64,000 nucleotides of DNA from Lacrimispora sphenoides JCM 1415 (GTDB taxonomy: Bacteria; Bacillota; Clostridia; Lachnospirales; Lachnospiraceae). The stretch spans positions 2,356,001-2,420,000 of the forward strand of contig NZ_LT630003.1 of the NCBI RefSeq assembly GCF_900105615.1, read 5' to 3'. The position numbers and the translations under genes were made by a program. This document shows, piece by piece, positions 7,632 through 17,058 of the stretch (position 1 is its first letter; each line of letters opens with the position of its first letter). The notes beneath the pieces are model-generated. The model was not told the origin of the DNA. It ran no database searches and saw only the letters and a program-made list of their open reading frames with translations.

Positions 7632-9365
7632 CTAAGAACGTTGTAACACAATTTCATCGTTGCAGTCAAAAAGTTTAAAACATTCTTTGTATCCCAGTCT
7701 TCCGGACTTTAGTTCTTCCGCCATCAAAAGAAGATTCATGGAATTGACTGCGGCTCCGTAAATCCCGGAACGCATCCGGATGTTCTCAAGCCTTTCCCTA
7801 AATCCGCCGGTAAAGGCCCCGGAAACAAATGCAAAGTGATAATGAATCACATCGTTGTCAAAGATCTCCCACCACTTATTTGGATTAAGCTTCTCATTCC
7901 GTTCCTTATTTTCCTCTATATAACGGTACATCTCATCAGCCTGCTTGATCGGAAGGGAATACCCCTTTCCATAAGCCTTATTATCAATGATCAGCCCATC
8001 TTCTCCATAATATACGCACACATCCGGCTTTCTGGTATCGCCAAGCCTGGCGCCCTTAAAGTTAAGTTCCCCCGTCAGAAGCTGGGCAGTCTGTATCTCA
8101 TAATCCCGGTCAGAAGTGCCGTCAAATCCTAAATCCAAAAGAATCAGATACTTATGGTCCACATGGTTCAAATGGGATCTTAAATAATCCTTGCACAGGG
8201 ACACCTCTGATTTTACCGGTACCGGCCCATGGCTCTTAGAAGGCAGTTCAAGACCGGTTATCTCCTCCATGATCCGATAGGTATTTCCTGTCTTTTTTAC
8301 ATGAAGCCCAATATTTTCAAAGCTTCGGAGGTCATCGAGGATCGTTTCCTCTGCCTCTTCCATATCCAAGCCTTTTAAATACTCCTTTATCTGCAAAGGG
8401 GAGCGGTAGGCTCCTTCCAGGAATTTTATGATATGGGTCCTCCGGTTGCGTAAATATTCCCGGTCAGCTACCTTGGTAGCCAGCATATCCCACATCACCC
8501 GTTTGGGAATCCTGGAAAATCTTGAAACCCCTGTGACATGTTTTAATATGGTCCTTCCCTTTAACGTCAGCTGATAAGACTGTGGAATGGTTCCGGTGCA
8601 GGTAAGGCCTCCAATGGAAACGGTTACCTCTTTTGGCACCTTATTGATCCAACCCATCTGAAAAAGCCAGCTGCAAATAGTCCGGACGTATTTATCGCTG
8701 GTTCCTTCCGTATCCTGAAGAAGCTTTGTCCTCTCTTCCCTGGTTTCTGCTTCCGCCAGTCCCTGCAGGATCATGTACTGGGGAATGGAGGTAAAGCCTG
8801 CCTCCCCGATGAAGCCAAGTCTTGCTCCTATCTCAAACTTTGTCAGATGTCCTTCTTCTCCTAACAGGGACAGCACCCGGCATACGGGCGGATAGGAAAG
8901 CAGTGCGGTCTTTAATGCGCCGGCTTCTTCCTCGCTTCCTGCGGCTGCCTCCGCATATTGGCGTCCCAGAGGGGACAGGGAACAGACATCATCGTTCCGG
9001 CTGTAATGGAGAAAACCAATGCTTACCGCCCATCTTAGAAAGGAATCTGCAGGCCAGTCGCTTTGGTATTCCTTCCGCTGCCCTGGCAGAACTGCCTGGA
9101 TGATCCCGGAACAGGGGGCATTGCTCCTTGTATAACCAACAGGTGTCCCCTTTCCTTTTAAATGGGTATAAGGAATGGTAATCTCCTCGCCGCTTAATTC
9201 CCGTATAAACTCATCTCTCCCGTCTTTTTCCGATATGAGCCTGGGTATTTTGTCCATGCGCAGGATCCTGTTGATCTTTGAATCCGGCACGAACGCGGAT
9301 ACCACATTTTTTAAGTTATCCAGGGTATAGGCCTCCTGTACCCAGCCAAATGTCCGATCTGCCAC
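7632..9365 (-). CDS. FokI-family type IIS restriction endonuclease
   Basis: 577 aa from GTG 9365 (MADRTFGWVQ), with GAGAGG 8 nt upstream; FokI is 583 aa with RTFGWVQ near its start. A frame extending to 9452 lacks a better site. Similarity to FokI runs end to end. The recognition part matches (NAPCSGIIQA, HLTKFEIGARLGF, SGFTS-like GFTSIPQ, RIPKRVMWDMLAT). The C-terminal nuclease domain has the PD-(D/E)XK residues as TRKPDVCVY and IIDNKAY (FokI D450, D467, K469). The FokI dimer-interface D/R also fit QADEMYRYIEEN. FokI cuts at a distance from GGATG; conservation of that specificity is inference. No methyltransferase gene is visible in the window, which is odd for an active enzyme. Confidence 0.93.
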   Translation of the reverse strand: MADRTFGWVQEAYTLDNLKNVVSAFVPDSKINRILRMDKIPRLISEKDGRDEFIRELSGEEITIPYTHLKGKGTPVGYTRSNAPCSGIIQAVLPGQRKEYQSDWPADSFLRWAVSIGFLHYSRNDDVCSLSPLGRQYAEAAAGSEEEAGALKTALLSYPPVCRVLSLLGEEGHLTKFEIGARLGFIGEAGFTSIPQYMILQGLAEAETREERTKLLQDTEGTSDKYVRTICSWLFQMGWINKVPKEVTVSIGGLTCTGTIPQSYQLTLKGRTILKHVTGVSRFSRIPKRVMWDMLATKVADREYLRNRRTHIIKFLEGAYRSPLQIKEYLKGLDMEEAEETILDDLRSFENIGLHVKKTGNTYRIMEEITGLELPSKSHGPVPVKSEVSLCKDYLRSHLNHVDHKYLILLDLGFDGTSDRDYEIQTAQLLTGELNFKGARLGDTRKPDVCVYYGEDGLIIDNKAYGKGYSLPIKQADEMYRYIEENKERNEKLNPNKWWEIFDNDVIHYHFAFVSGAFTGGFRERLENIRMRSGIYGAAVNSMNLLLMAEELKSGRLGYKECFKLFDCNDEIVLQRS

Positions 9366-9462
9366 TGTTATTTCCTCTCTGTACGTTTCCTTTTTCTTAA
9401 GTATATCATAGCCTCCCGGGATTGACCACGAAATTTTCCCTGGAACACCCAAAGGGTTTGGT

Positions 9463-9491
9463 TTGTGATGACCGGCTTCCTGTGATATAAT
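9463..9491 (+). promoter_or_regulatory. Promoter of acyltransferase gene
   Basis: TTGTGA (9463-9468), 17-nt spacer, TATAAT (9486-9491), about 55 nt before ATG 9545. It faces away from the FokI-like gene. Confidence 0.65.
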
Positions 9492-9544
9492 GATGGAAAC
9501 TCAAGCCCTCGCGAGAATAACCGGACCGGAAAGGAACAGAACTT

Positions 9545-10705
9545 ATGGGAAAATTACAGATGACAATACTGGCTTTTACAGCAATTTCCTGCTGCATTCA
9601 TATCAGGCGGCAGCTCCAGGACAGAGATTACATCAAGCATCTGTTTTTAGGAAGTGATGCCGGAAAAAGCAGGATTCTCTATCTGGATTATGTCCGTCTT
9701 ATTGCTGCTCTTTTCGTTATTTTAGTCCACTGCCTGGATGTTTCCACAGCCGGACTTACCGCCGGGACCAAAGAATGGGTGGCGGTGCAGTCCCTTTCTT
9801 CCATTCTTCTGGTCTGTAACACGCTGTTTATCATGAACAGCGGCGCTTTGATCTTAAGGGGACAAAGAGACAGCCTGGCTGTTTTTTACTATAAAAGATT
9901 CCTTCAGGTGGCTCTTCCCTTTTTTTGTTACTACTGCATTTATATCCTGCTCTCCTGCCAGTATTTCAATTCCGGCTTCCTAAGCGGAGTTTATAAGGCT
10001 TTAAAGGATATGGCGGCAGGCCCTATTGGGTGGGCCCCCCATTTATGGGTGATCTATGTCATTTTGTCACTGTATATCCTGGCTCCATTTTTCAGCATCC
10101 TTTTAACGCATCTGAATGACTCCATGCTTCACGGACTGGCGGTTTTGATCCTTCTCTTCCGCTGTCTGGCGGTTTATCTGCCTGCCATGGGCCTTCCTTT
10201 AAACTTTGAGCTTATGATCAGCCCATGGGAAGGGGTATTTTTACTTGGCTATTACTTTGCGCAACCAGTTTCCATGAAATACAGGAAAGCCTGGTGGGGA
10301 CTTGGCCTCGCAGCCTGCTTATTTACCGTCCTCTGTACTGCCCTGCGGCCTGATTACAAGGCCATCCTATTGGCAGAAGGCGCTCCTGCCATGATCCTCT
10401 TAGCAGCCTCGGTCTTTCTTATGCTCCGCTCTCTGGAAAGCCGGCTTCCAAAGCCTGGAATCGTGATGAACTTCTTGATCCGGCACAGCTATTCTATTCT
10501 TTTAGTACACTGGGCCGTGCTCTATTTTGTCAGGGAGCGGCTCCATATAGGCGGACTTAATTTCAATATGGCAGGCAGCACCCTGATTTCTTTTCTTCTG
10601 GTTCTGGTTCTGTCAGCCGCAGCGGCATTTCTCTTTGACCAGACCGTAGTTCTTTGTGTCCAGACCCTTTTTAAACGTCTGGTCCATCCATTAAGGAGCC
10701 GGTGA
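9545..10705 (+). CDS. Acyltransferase family 3 membrane protein
   Basis: 386 aa, about ten membrane segments. After a short N-terminal segment comes RILYLDYVRLIAALFVILVH, the family-3 start motif with the catalytic-type His. RGQRDSLAVFYYKRFLQV and a late HSYSILLVHW also fit the OafA/WecH-like family. Such enzymes O-acylate cell-surface sugars or other envelope glycans using cytoplasmic acyl-CoA; the substrate is unknown. It stands alone on the plus strand between two minus-strand genes. AAGGAA precedes the start. Confidence 0.85.
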   Translation: MGKLQMTILAFTAISCCIHIRRQLQDRDYIKHLFLGSDAGKSRILYLDYVRLIAALFVILVHCLDVSTAGLTAGTKEWVAVQSLSSILLVCNTLFIMNSGALILRGQRDSLAVFYYKRFLQVALPFFCYYCIYILLSCQYFNSGFLSGVYKALKDMAAGPIGWAPHLWVIYVILSLYILAPFFSILLTHLNDSMLHGLAVLILLFRCLAVYLPAMGLPLNFELMISPWEGVFLLGYYFAQPVSMKYRKAWWGLGLAACLFTVLCTALRPDYKAILLAEGAPAMILLAASVFLMLRSLESRLPKPGIVMNFLIRHSYSILLVHWAVLYFVRERLHIGGLNFNMAGSTLISFLLVLVLSAAAAFLFDQTVVLCVQTLFKRLVHPLRSR

Positions 10706-10708
10706 GTG

Positions 10709-11866
10709 TTACTCTTCCGGCTCCATTGTTCTATCTGCTGCTATGGGCCTTACCGTGATTCCGTTGATTTCCACATGCTCACTGATGCCGATGACAATGC
10801 ATGGCCGGCCGTCGATCATCCGGTTTTCTACAAGATAGGTTTTATCAGGCGCTACCTTGATACTCACATCCGTTGTCTTGATCTCAAAGCTTCTGGTATT
10901 AACTACATTGGAAGCGATGAAGGGAGGCACAGATGTTTCTTCGTTTTCGCTGTAACGCTGCTCAAACTCCTCAAGCTTCTCCTGGCTGGCTCCGTTGTTT
11001 TCCAACAGCCTTTTCATCTGATACTTGTCCAGGGTAAAGGGAGCCGGTTCATCCTTTGTTTCTTCAAGAATCTCATTTAAATTTTCGTGAAGGTTCTTAA
11101 CTGTTTCAAAATCGCAGTTATCTCCCAGCGTTTCCTCCACAAGGGCCTGGAATGTTTCTTTCTGGCTCTTGGCTGACATAGGTATCACACAGCCAAGCAG
11201 CTCATCAATTAAGCGTTCCGGCATCTGCTCCGGGTTTTTGGCATAGTATAAAAGGCTGTGAATATCCGTATTCCGGTCATTAAAGGACGGGAATAAAAAG
11301 CCGGTATCAGGAGCCTCCACGATCCAGTCCCTGCTGCGGTTTTCGATTACATTAGACTCGGAATTGTAACAAAGGCCCGCTTTTGACAGTTTTACCGGGC
11401 AAACGGAGCACTGGATGAATTCATAAACAAAGTCTGAAGCATCATCCATTTCAAGTCCATCAGAGGACCTTGCGGGAATATCGTAGGCACAATGAATGAG
11501 GATAATGTAAAAATTCTCGCCGTAATCGTAGCTTGCGATCACCTTATCATAAAATTCCTCGATCAGGGCATCATCCTTTAACTGGCTGTCCCGAAGCTTT
11601 AATAGAAAGTTCTGGGTTCCGTCCTCAGCTTCCGTATGTAATGGAAATTCCATATTGACCATGTTCTTACCAATCGTCCCTGACAGGCCGCTTCTAAAAA
11701 TGGCAAAATATTTAAACGCTTCTTCTTCCGGGAGTGATAAAAATGCTTCCTTAATCTCCGTTCTTTTGTTCTTTTCCGCATCCACATAACAGCCACAGAT
11801 ACGGCTGATGGCACAGTTAGCAGGAGTAAAAAGTTTCTTTATTTCGTTAGCTTCTTTCTTATTCAT
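10709..11866 (-). CDS. DUF4317 family protein
   Basis: 385 aa soluble protein beginning MNKKEANEIKKLFTPANCAI, the hallmark start of the Firmicute DUF4317 family. No membrane segments or catalytic motifs are evident. Family function is unknown. It converges tail-to-tail with the acyltransferase gene (3 nt apart), and the nearest upstream gene is desulfoferrodoxin, separated by a terminator, so it is probably monocistronic. Confidence 0.8.
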   Translation of the reverse strand: MNKKEANEIKKLFTPANCAISRICGCYVDAEKNKRTEIKEAFLSLPEEEAFKYFAIFRSGLSGTIGKNMVNMEFPLHTEAEDGTQNFLLKLRDSQLKDDALIEEFYDKVIASYDYGENFYIILIHCAYDIPARSSDGLEMDDASDFVYEFIQCSVCPVKLSKAGLCYNSESNVIENRSRDWIVEAPDTGFLFPSFNDRNTDIHSLLYYAKNPEQMPERLIDELLGCVIPMSAKSQKETFQALVEETLGDNCDFETVKNLHENLNEILEETKDEPAPFTLDKYQMKRLLENNGASQEKLEEFEQRYSENEETSVPPFIASNVVNTRSFEIKTTDVSIKVAPDKTYLVENRMIDGRPCIVIGISEHVEINGITVRPIAADRTMEPEE

Positions 11867-11949
11867 TCTACGGCTTCTCCTATCCTAATGTAAAACTTCA
11901 GAATTAATACTAGAGCAAATCCGGGCAGATGTCAATCATTGGTATTGCT

Positions 11950-11987
11950 AAAAAAAAGCTCACAGACCATCAGGTCCATGAGCTTTT
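11950..11987 (-). terminator. Terminator of desulfoferrodoxin gene
   Basis: On the minus strand AAAAGCTCATGGACC pairs with GGTCTGTGAGCTTTT, followed by a run of T, just after the stop at 11996. Confidence 0.85.
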
Positions 11988-11995
11988 CAACTTTT

Positions 11996-12370
11996 TTATT
12001 TATCTGCTTTCCATAATCCGTGAAGATTACAGTATTCGTATGCGGAAACTACTTCATCTCCGTCGCAAAGCATGAATTCAGCCACGGGTTTATCACCTGG
12101 ATTCAATATCTTTCTCTGATTGCCCTGCTTGGTCTCTAATGCGATCCAACCGATGAAATGTTCAGGAAGCATTGGGTGTTCAACGGAACCAACTGTAACT
12201 TTTACATGCTGACCGTCAATCTCAATAACCGGAACGTGCTTCTCAGTTGCAGCATCTGTTGTATTGGCTACCAATTCGTGCATATTTTCTCCACAGCATG
12301 TAATGGTACCGCCCTTTTCCTCTACAACCGCTACAATATTACCGCAACGGTTACACTTTAAAAACTTCAT
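11996..12370 (-). CDS. dfx: Desulfoferrodoxin (superoxide reductase)
   Basis: 124 aa class I enzyme. It reduces superoxide to hydrogen peroxide in the cytoplasm without producing O2. The N-terminal desulforedoxin-like domain carries the FeCys4 ligands CNRCG and ITCCGEN. The neelaredoxin domain supplies the Fe(His)4Cys site: EKHVP, EHPMLPEHFIGW and CNLHGLW. It has its own consensus promoter and terminator. It indicates an anaerobe exposed to occasional oxygen. Confidence 0.96.
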   Translation of the reverse strand: MKFLKCNRCGNIVAVVEEKGGTITCCGENMHELVANTTDAATEKHVPVIEIDGQHVKVTVGSVEHPMLPEHFIGWIALETKQGNQRKILNPGDKPVAEFMLCDGDEVVSAYEYCNLHGLWKADK

Positions 12371-12417
12371 AGTAATAACCTCCTTCGTCTTTTGAATCTT
12401 TATTGAATTATATTCTC

Positions 12418-12446
12418 ATTATACCATATTTACCATTCATTTACAA
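12418..12446 (-). promoter_or_regulatory. Promoter of desulfoferrodoxin gene
   Basis: Minus strand TTGTAA (12441-12446), 17-nt spacer, TATAAT (12418-12423), about 50 nt before ATG 12370. Confidence 0.75.
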
Positions 12447-12474
12447 TAGAATTAAACCGGCAAACAAAGCCCTC

Positions 12475-13239
12475 TTATTTGCCGCATCTTTCCTGATATT
12501 CCGAAGGCGATACTCCCAAAAGCTTCTTAAACTGTGCACTGAAATAGGCAGTGTCCGAATACCCCACCTGATCCGCCACCTCATAAACCTTGACCCGGCA
12601 GTCCTTTAACAGGGACATGGCTACCTGCATCCGGTAAAATGTAAGATAGCTGGTAAATGTATAATCCGTTTCCTTTTTTAATACCCGGCTCAAATATCCT
12701 TCGCTGATTTCTAAGTATTCCGCCACCGTACTAATGGTGATGTTCTCCTGATAATGCATCCGGATGTACCGGATGGCCTCAGCCACATATTTGTTCTTGG
12801 ACTTCTTGTCCGCATTAAAAAGAAGGACCGGTGCTGAAACCTCTCCTGCTTCCTTTTCCTTCCCCTGCTCGATTTGGCTCCGGATATGCAGGATGGCCTG
12901 TTCTAAATCTCCATCCTTTAAGGGCTTTAAGAGGTAATCACTGACCCCTAACCGCAATGCACTTTGGGCGTACTTAAAATCCCCGTAAGCAGTCAGGATA
13001 ATGAACTTCGCTCTGCACCCTTCTTCCCGAAGCTTGGTGATCATCTCCACCCCGTCCATGCGGGGCATCTTCACATCTGTTACGATAATGTCCGGGGAGA
13101 GCCGTTTTGCCAGACTGGCCCCTTCCTCCCCGTTAGCGGCCTCACCCGCTATGACACAGTCCAGAGCCGCCCAGTTAATGGTCAAAATGATTCCCCGGCG
13201 GACCATCGTCTCATCTTCCACAACTATGACTTTATACAT
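12475..13239 (-). CDS. AraC-type response regulator (YesN family)
   Basis: 254 aa. Receiver domain residues 1-120: acidic pocket VVEDE, phospho-acceptor Asp in IIVTDVKMPRMDG, switch Thr in LTAYGDF, Lys in LLKPLKDG. The C-terminal AraC/XylS DNA-binding domain (~150-252) has two HTHs (ISTVAEYLEISEGYLSRVLK and VADQVGYSDTAYFSAQFKK). It overlaps the kinase gene by 8 nt, so the two are translationally coupled. It likely activates the transporter operon ending at 18.5 kb, whose promoter lacks a good -35. Confidence 0.92.
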   Translation of the reverse strand: MYKVIVVEDETMVRRGIILTINWAALDCVIAGEAANGEEGASLAKRLSPDIIVTDVKMPRMDGVEMITKLREEGCRAKFIILTAYGDFKYAQSALRLGVSDYLLKPLKDGDLEQAILHIRSQIEQGKEKEAGEVSAPVLLFNADKKSKNKYVAEAIRYIRMHYQENITISTVAEYLEISEGYLSRVLKKETDYTFTSYLTFYRMQVAMSLLKDCRVKVYEVADQVGYSDTAYFSAQFKKLLGVSPSEYQERCGK

Positions 13240-14950
13240 CCGTCACCTCCCTTTGGACCGGCAGTCTTAACGCAATGGTGGTTCCCTCCTTTGTCACTTC
13301 CGCCCTGATCCCATATTCCTGTCCGTAATAAACTTTCAGTATTCGGATCACATTATAAAGCCCTAAGTGTCCATCTCTTTTCACAGGATTGTCACTGTTG
13401 ATCCAGTCCACCATTTCTTTATCCATCCCGCACCCGTCATCCGTAATGGATATGCTTAATACTCCATCTTTCTGATCTGCAAAAATACAGATGTATCCGT
13501 TCTCGCACCCATCAAGCCCATGGATGATGGCATTCTCCACCAATGGCTGCAAAAACATTCTGGGCACCATGCAGTCCTCCAATTGGTCCGGTATCTCGGT
13601 TTCATAGAGGAAACGGCCCGTAAAACGGATTTTTTGGATCTGGATGTAGCTTTCAATGGTTTCTAATTCCTCCCTCAAGGTGATGAAAGGGCGGCTGGAA
13701 ATACTTCTTCGCAGGATTACCGCCAGATTCTCTGCCAATATGGCAATTTCCGGAATCTGGTTGATCCTGGCATTCCACTTAATCGTATCCAGGGTATTAT
13801 AGAGAAAATGAGGGTTTAGCTGGGTCTGATACAGTTTAATGGTTGTCTTATTTAAATCCTTCTGCTTTTGAACCGTATCCTCTAAGTATTTCTGTAAGTC
13901 GCCTGTCATCTGGTTAAAGCTTTCCGTCAGCCTTCCCAGCTCATCCTGCCGGTTTGTATGAATGCGGATGGATAAATCCCCTTTTTTCACCTTTGCCATA
14001 GCCTTATCAAGCTGGCTCACCGGCTGGGCAATGCCTCTTGATAGAGCACCGGAAATCATCAGGCAGAGGACCAGACCAAGAGCCGATAAAAGTATGCTCA
14101 CCGTTCCCATCGTGCGGATGGCATCTGCACTGATTGGTGCGGAACGTCTTAGGATGACATAGATCCCCTGGGAAGGTTCCCTGGTCCATAAATACCTGGT
14201 ATACACTCCTCTTCCCTTTTCTCCCTCATGTCCTGATATTCCATGAAAGATGATGTCATTGATCTCCTTTTCCCCATACTCCGGACTGGAGCAGTAAATG
14301 GGCCTTTGATGGGAATCCAGCACTAAAAACGTATCCCCGGAAGAATAGAAGCCATTTAACAGATTGTCAAAATTTTCACGTGAGAAATCAAGAACCACAT
14401 ATCCGGTTCTTGCTCCATGGGAATTTTCCAGGGAATAGGCTCCCTGCATCAGGATATTTTTATCCGTTTCCGGGAGATAGGGATCCGTCCTGTAATAGGT
14501 AATCCCGCTCGCTTCCTGTGCCTTCATTAAAAGCCCCCAGCGTATGGGAAGAGAACTGTTTTTTGAAGCAGTGTCCGTTGTAAAACGAAGCTTTCCGCCT
14601 GAATCATAAATGCTGAACTGGGCGCTGCTGTATATCTCCTGAACCGCCTGATATAAGGACAGATATAAATCCTTTTGCATCTCAATGGCATCCTTATCGA
14701 TCATTACCCTGGCTGCTGTACCGTCTGCCGTAAAAGTCTCACAGGCCTTCTCACAGTTTTCAAACAGCTGGGTCAGTTTCGTGCTTACCTCCTCCAGCTG
14801 CCGGTTTCCCTCCACCGCCAGCTGCCGGTTAATGGAAGCTGCAAAAAGCCTGGTAACCACCACGCTTGAAAAGGTAAGAGGCACCAGAGCTACCAATAGA
14901 CATCCCAAAAATACCCGTGTCTTGAAAGAAAACTGACCGTACCACTTCAT
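13232..14950 (-). CDS. YesM-type sensor histidine kinase
   Basis: 572 aa membrane kinase: TM segment at ~12-34, extracellular sensor to about residue 290, second TM, HAMP (DKAMAKVKKGDLSIRI), His_kinase domain with phospho-acceptor in NPHFLYNTLDTIKW, and an ATPase domain (PLVENAIIHG N-box, DDGCGM). It pairs with the AraC-type regulator and overlaps the upstream binding-protein gene by 4 nt. The binding protein probably presents ligand to the sensor region. Confidence 0.92.
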   Translation of the reverse strand: MKWYGQFSFKTRVFLGCLLVALVPLTFSSVVVTRLFAASINRQLAVEGNRQLEEVSTKLTQLFENCEKACETFTADGTAARVMIDKDAIEMQKDLYLSLYQAVQEIYSSAQFSIYDSGGKLRFTTDTASKNSSLPIRWGLLMKAQEASGITYYRTDPYLPETDKNILMQGAYSLENSHGARTGYVVLDFSRENFDNLLNGFYSSGDTFLVLDSHQRPIYCSSPEYGEKEINDIIFHGISGHEGEKGRGVYTRYLWTREPSQGIYVILRRSAPISADAIRTMGTVSILLSALGLVLCLMISGALSRGIAQPVSQLDKAMAKVKKGDLSIRIHTNRQDELGRLTESFNQMTGDLQKYLEDTVQKQKDLNKTTIKLYQTQLNPHFLYNTLDTIKWNARINQIPEIAILAENLAVILRRSISSRPFITLREELETIESYIQIQKIRFTGRFLYETEIPDQLEDCMVPRMFLQPLVENAIIHGLDGCENGYICIFADQKDGVLSISITDDGCGMDKEMVDWINSDNPVKRDGHLGLYNVIRILKVYYGQEYGIRAEVTKEGTTIALRLPVQREVTDV

Positions 14951-16011
14951 CCTCCAGTCCTCCTTTTATACACAGTCAGAACCTTATTCCATTGTTTTTG
15001 TATTTCCTTTTTTTTCCGGGAAAGACCCTTTAAATCCATATCTATGATGGGAAGCCTGTTGACAGGGGAAAGTCCTGGCAGAGGAGGCACATCCAGCCGC
15101 ACGGAGCGCCTGTTTAAATCCGAAACAAGGATCCTCTGTGTATCCTTACTGACCGTGAAATCCAAAAAACGCCTGGCCGCCTCCGGGTGGGGACAGCCGT
15201 TTACAATGGCAGTACCATCCGGCAGCACCGTGGTCCCTTCTTTCGGGTAAATGTAGTCCACATCTGCGCCTCTTAAGCGCAGCGCCTGGGCCGCCCCTTC
15301 TATGGTGACGCCCAGGGAATACCTGCCATCCAAAATACCGGAATTCACCTCCGATAAGCTGGAAAGACTCCCGTATTCCAGGTTATCTGCCAGCTGCTTC
15401 ATATAGTCTCCTTCTCCCCGGTATGTATAGACAGCCGTAGCCAGCGCTGAGGAATAGATATCCGACATACCGGGATCCACAAAAGCAACCCTGCCTTTCC
15501 ATCTTGGCTCCAACAGGCTGGCCCAGCCCGCAGGCACCTCCCGGTATGTCACCACGTTGGTATTGTACATGATGACTAAGGGACAGACGGAAAAGCTGGT
15601 CCACTTATGATCTTCACACCGGAACGTCCCGGCTATGGTTGGGATTTCCGGGCTTTCATAGGCCTGCCAGTATTCCTTTTTTTCTTCCAGGGTCTCAATT
15701 CCTGCACCAAATACCACATCCCATGCTTCCCCCTCATCACCATATGGGCCGCTGCCATCCTCTAATTTTTTTAACAGTTCCTCCAAAGATCCGTTTTCTA
15801 CCTTTACATGAAGGCCTGTCCGTTCTTCAAACTCCTTGACAACAGGTTCGCATATCCCTTTTTCCTGGACCGAGTAAACCACCAGATCCGCCTGGGAGTT
15901 CATGGGCTGCTCCCTCGTTTCCGGCCGGCAGGAAGACAGCAGGACGCAGCAAATAAGAGACAGCGTGCAGACCGCCGGCCATCGTTTCCTGGTGCTGTCA
16001 GAAAGTCTCAT
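14947..16011 (-). CDS. Sensor-associated solute-binding lipoprotein (AfuA/FbpA-like)
   Basis: 354 aa. Lipoprotein signal with lipobox LLSSC near residue 28. The body matches ABC extracellular-binding proteins (DLVVYSVQEKGICEPVVKEFEERTG, YNTNVV, YPKEGTTVLPDGTAIVNG). It resembles the transporter's own binding protein at 21413-22528, but is co-transcribed with the kinase and regulator rather than with a permease. This suggests a dedicated periplasmic-type sensor arm in a seven-gene uptake-and-sensing locus. GGAGGAATCGTCT precedes ATG 16011. Confidence 0.88.
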   Translation of the reverse strand: MRLSDSTRKRWPAVCTLSLICCVLLSSCRPETREQPMNSQADLVVYSVQEKGICEPVVKEFEERTGLHVKVENGSLEELLKKLEDGSGPYGDEGEAWDVVFGAGIETLEEKKEYWQAYESPEIPTIAGTFRCEDHKWTSFSVCPLVIMYNTNVVTYREVPAGWASLLEPRWKGRVAFVDPGMSDIYSSALATAVYTYRGEGDYMKQLADNLEYGSLSSLSEVNSGILDGRYSLGVTIEGAAQALRLRGADVDYIYPKEGTTVLPDGTAIVNGCPHPEAARRFLDFTVSKDTQRILVSDLNRRSVRLDVPPLPGLSPVNRLPIIDMDLKGLSRKKKEIQKQWNKVLTVYKRRTGG

Positions 16012-16144
16012 AGACGATTCCTCCTCTCCTGTCCGCAGTATGGTTTCGTTTTGTCCATTATATCAAAAAAGTGCTTATATTGCCATGGGCAGAAGACCAT
16101 AATTATGGTAAACTTTACCTAATAGACAAATGGAGGTGCCTGCC

Positions 16145-16990
16145 ATGGCCGTACGTATCATAGAACAATCCATTATCCCAAAACACACCGGAAGCAGCCT
16201 GTGCGAAGATGGACTGTTTGTAAATGAGAACTTTATCGCAGTAATCGACGGAGTTACAAGCAAGGGAACCCTTACCTGGCCCGAAAACCCGGGAGGCCGT
16301 CCCGGAAACATGACCAGCGGATGCTACGCAAAAGAGGTGCTGCTTGATGCCTTAAGCACCATGCCTTCCGACATAGACGGCGCCGGCGCCATGGACTATT
16401 TAAACGAATCCCTGGCCAGGGCCTGCCGCTCACGCCGCTCCATCCTGGAGGAAAGACCTGAAGAACGCCTGCAGGCAGTTCTCATCCTGTATAGTATCAG
16501 CCGCAGGGAGGTATGGGCCTTTGGTGACTGCCAATGTCTCATTGGCGGCATCCACCATCAGCAAGTCAAAGCCATTGACAGCCTGCTTTCCCAGGTCAGA
16601 AGCCTTTATATTCAAACGGAGCTTCTTTCAGGCCGGACAGAAGCGTCACTTTTCAGCCATGACACCGGGAGGGAATACATCCTTCCCCTCCTGCGCCGCC
16701 AGCTTCTTTTCGCCAATGAGGACTCTGATTATGGATATGATGTGTTAAACGGTTTTCCCATTCGCTCAGATCGTGTCATCATCCATACCGTACCTCCACA
16801 CTCCCGGTTAGTTCTTGCAAGCGACGGCTATCCAGTTCTAAAGGAGACTCTGGCTGAAAGCGAAGCCGCCTTAAAGGAGCTCATACAAAAAGATCCCCTC
16901 TGCTTTCGGGAAAACAAGGGCACCAAAGGGTTAGTTATGGGAAATGACAGCTTTGATGACCGCACCTATATCCGCTTCGACACTTTATAA
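16145..16990 (+). CDS. PP2C-like protein phosphatase domain protein
   Basis: 281 aa from ATG 16145, preceded by GGAGG; an upstream ATG at 16130 overlaps that site. PP2C-type metal residues appear in EDGLFVNENFIAVIDGVTS (D-G-VTSKG), FGDCQCLIGG, ASDGYP and SFDDRTYIRF. It lacks membrane segments. The family includes many uncharacterised Firmicute proteins that may dephosphorylate Ser/Thr or small substrates. It is divergent from the sensory operon and ends against the phosphohexomutase gene. Confidence 0.7.
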   Translation: MAVRIIEQSIIPKHTGSSLCEDGLFVNENFIAVIDGVTSKGTLTWPENPGGRPGNMTSGCYAKEVLLDALSTMPSDIDGAGAMDYLNESLARACRSRRSILEERPEERLQAVLILYSISRREVWAFGDCQCLIGGIHHQQVKAIDSLLSQVRSLYIQTELLSGRTEASLFSHDTGREYILPLLRRQLLFANEDSDYGYDVLNGFPIRSDRVIIHTVPPHSRLVLASDGYPVLKETLAESEAALKELIQKDPLCFRENKGTKGLVMGNDSFDDRTYIRFDTL

Positions 16991-17003
16991 AGGAAACACA
17001 GAG

Positions 17004-17045
17004 AGGCTGCTGCAAAATAGTAACCTCCTTTTGCAGCAGCCTTTT
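17004..17045 (+). terminator. Terminator between PP2C-like gene and phosphohexomutase gene
   Basis: AGGCTGCTGCAAAA (17004-17017) pairs with TTTTGCAGCAGCCT (17029-17042), followed by TTTCC. Because T/A runs flank both sides, it may serve both convergent genes. Confidence 0.8.
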
Positions 17046-17058
17046 CCTCTTCCTTTTC

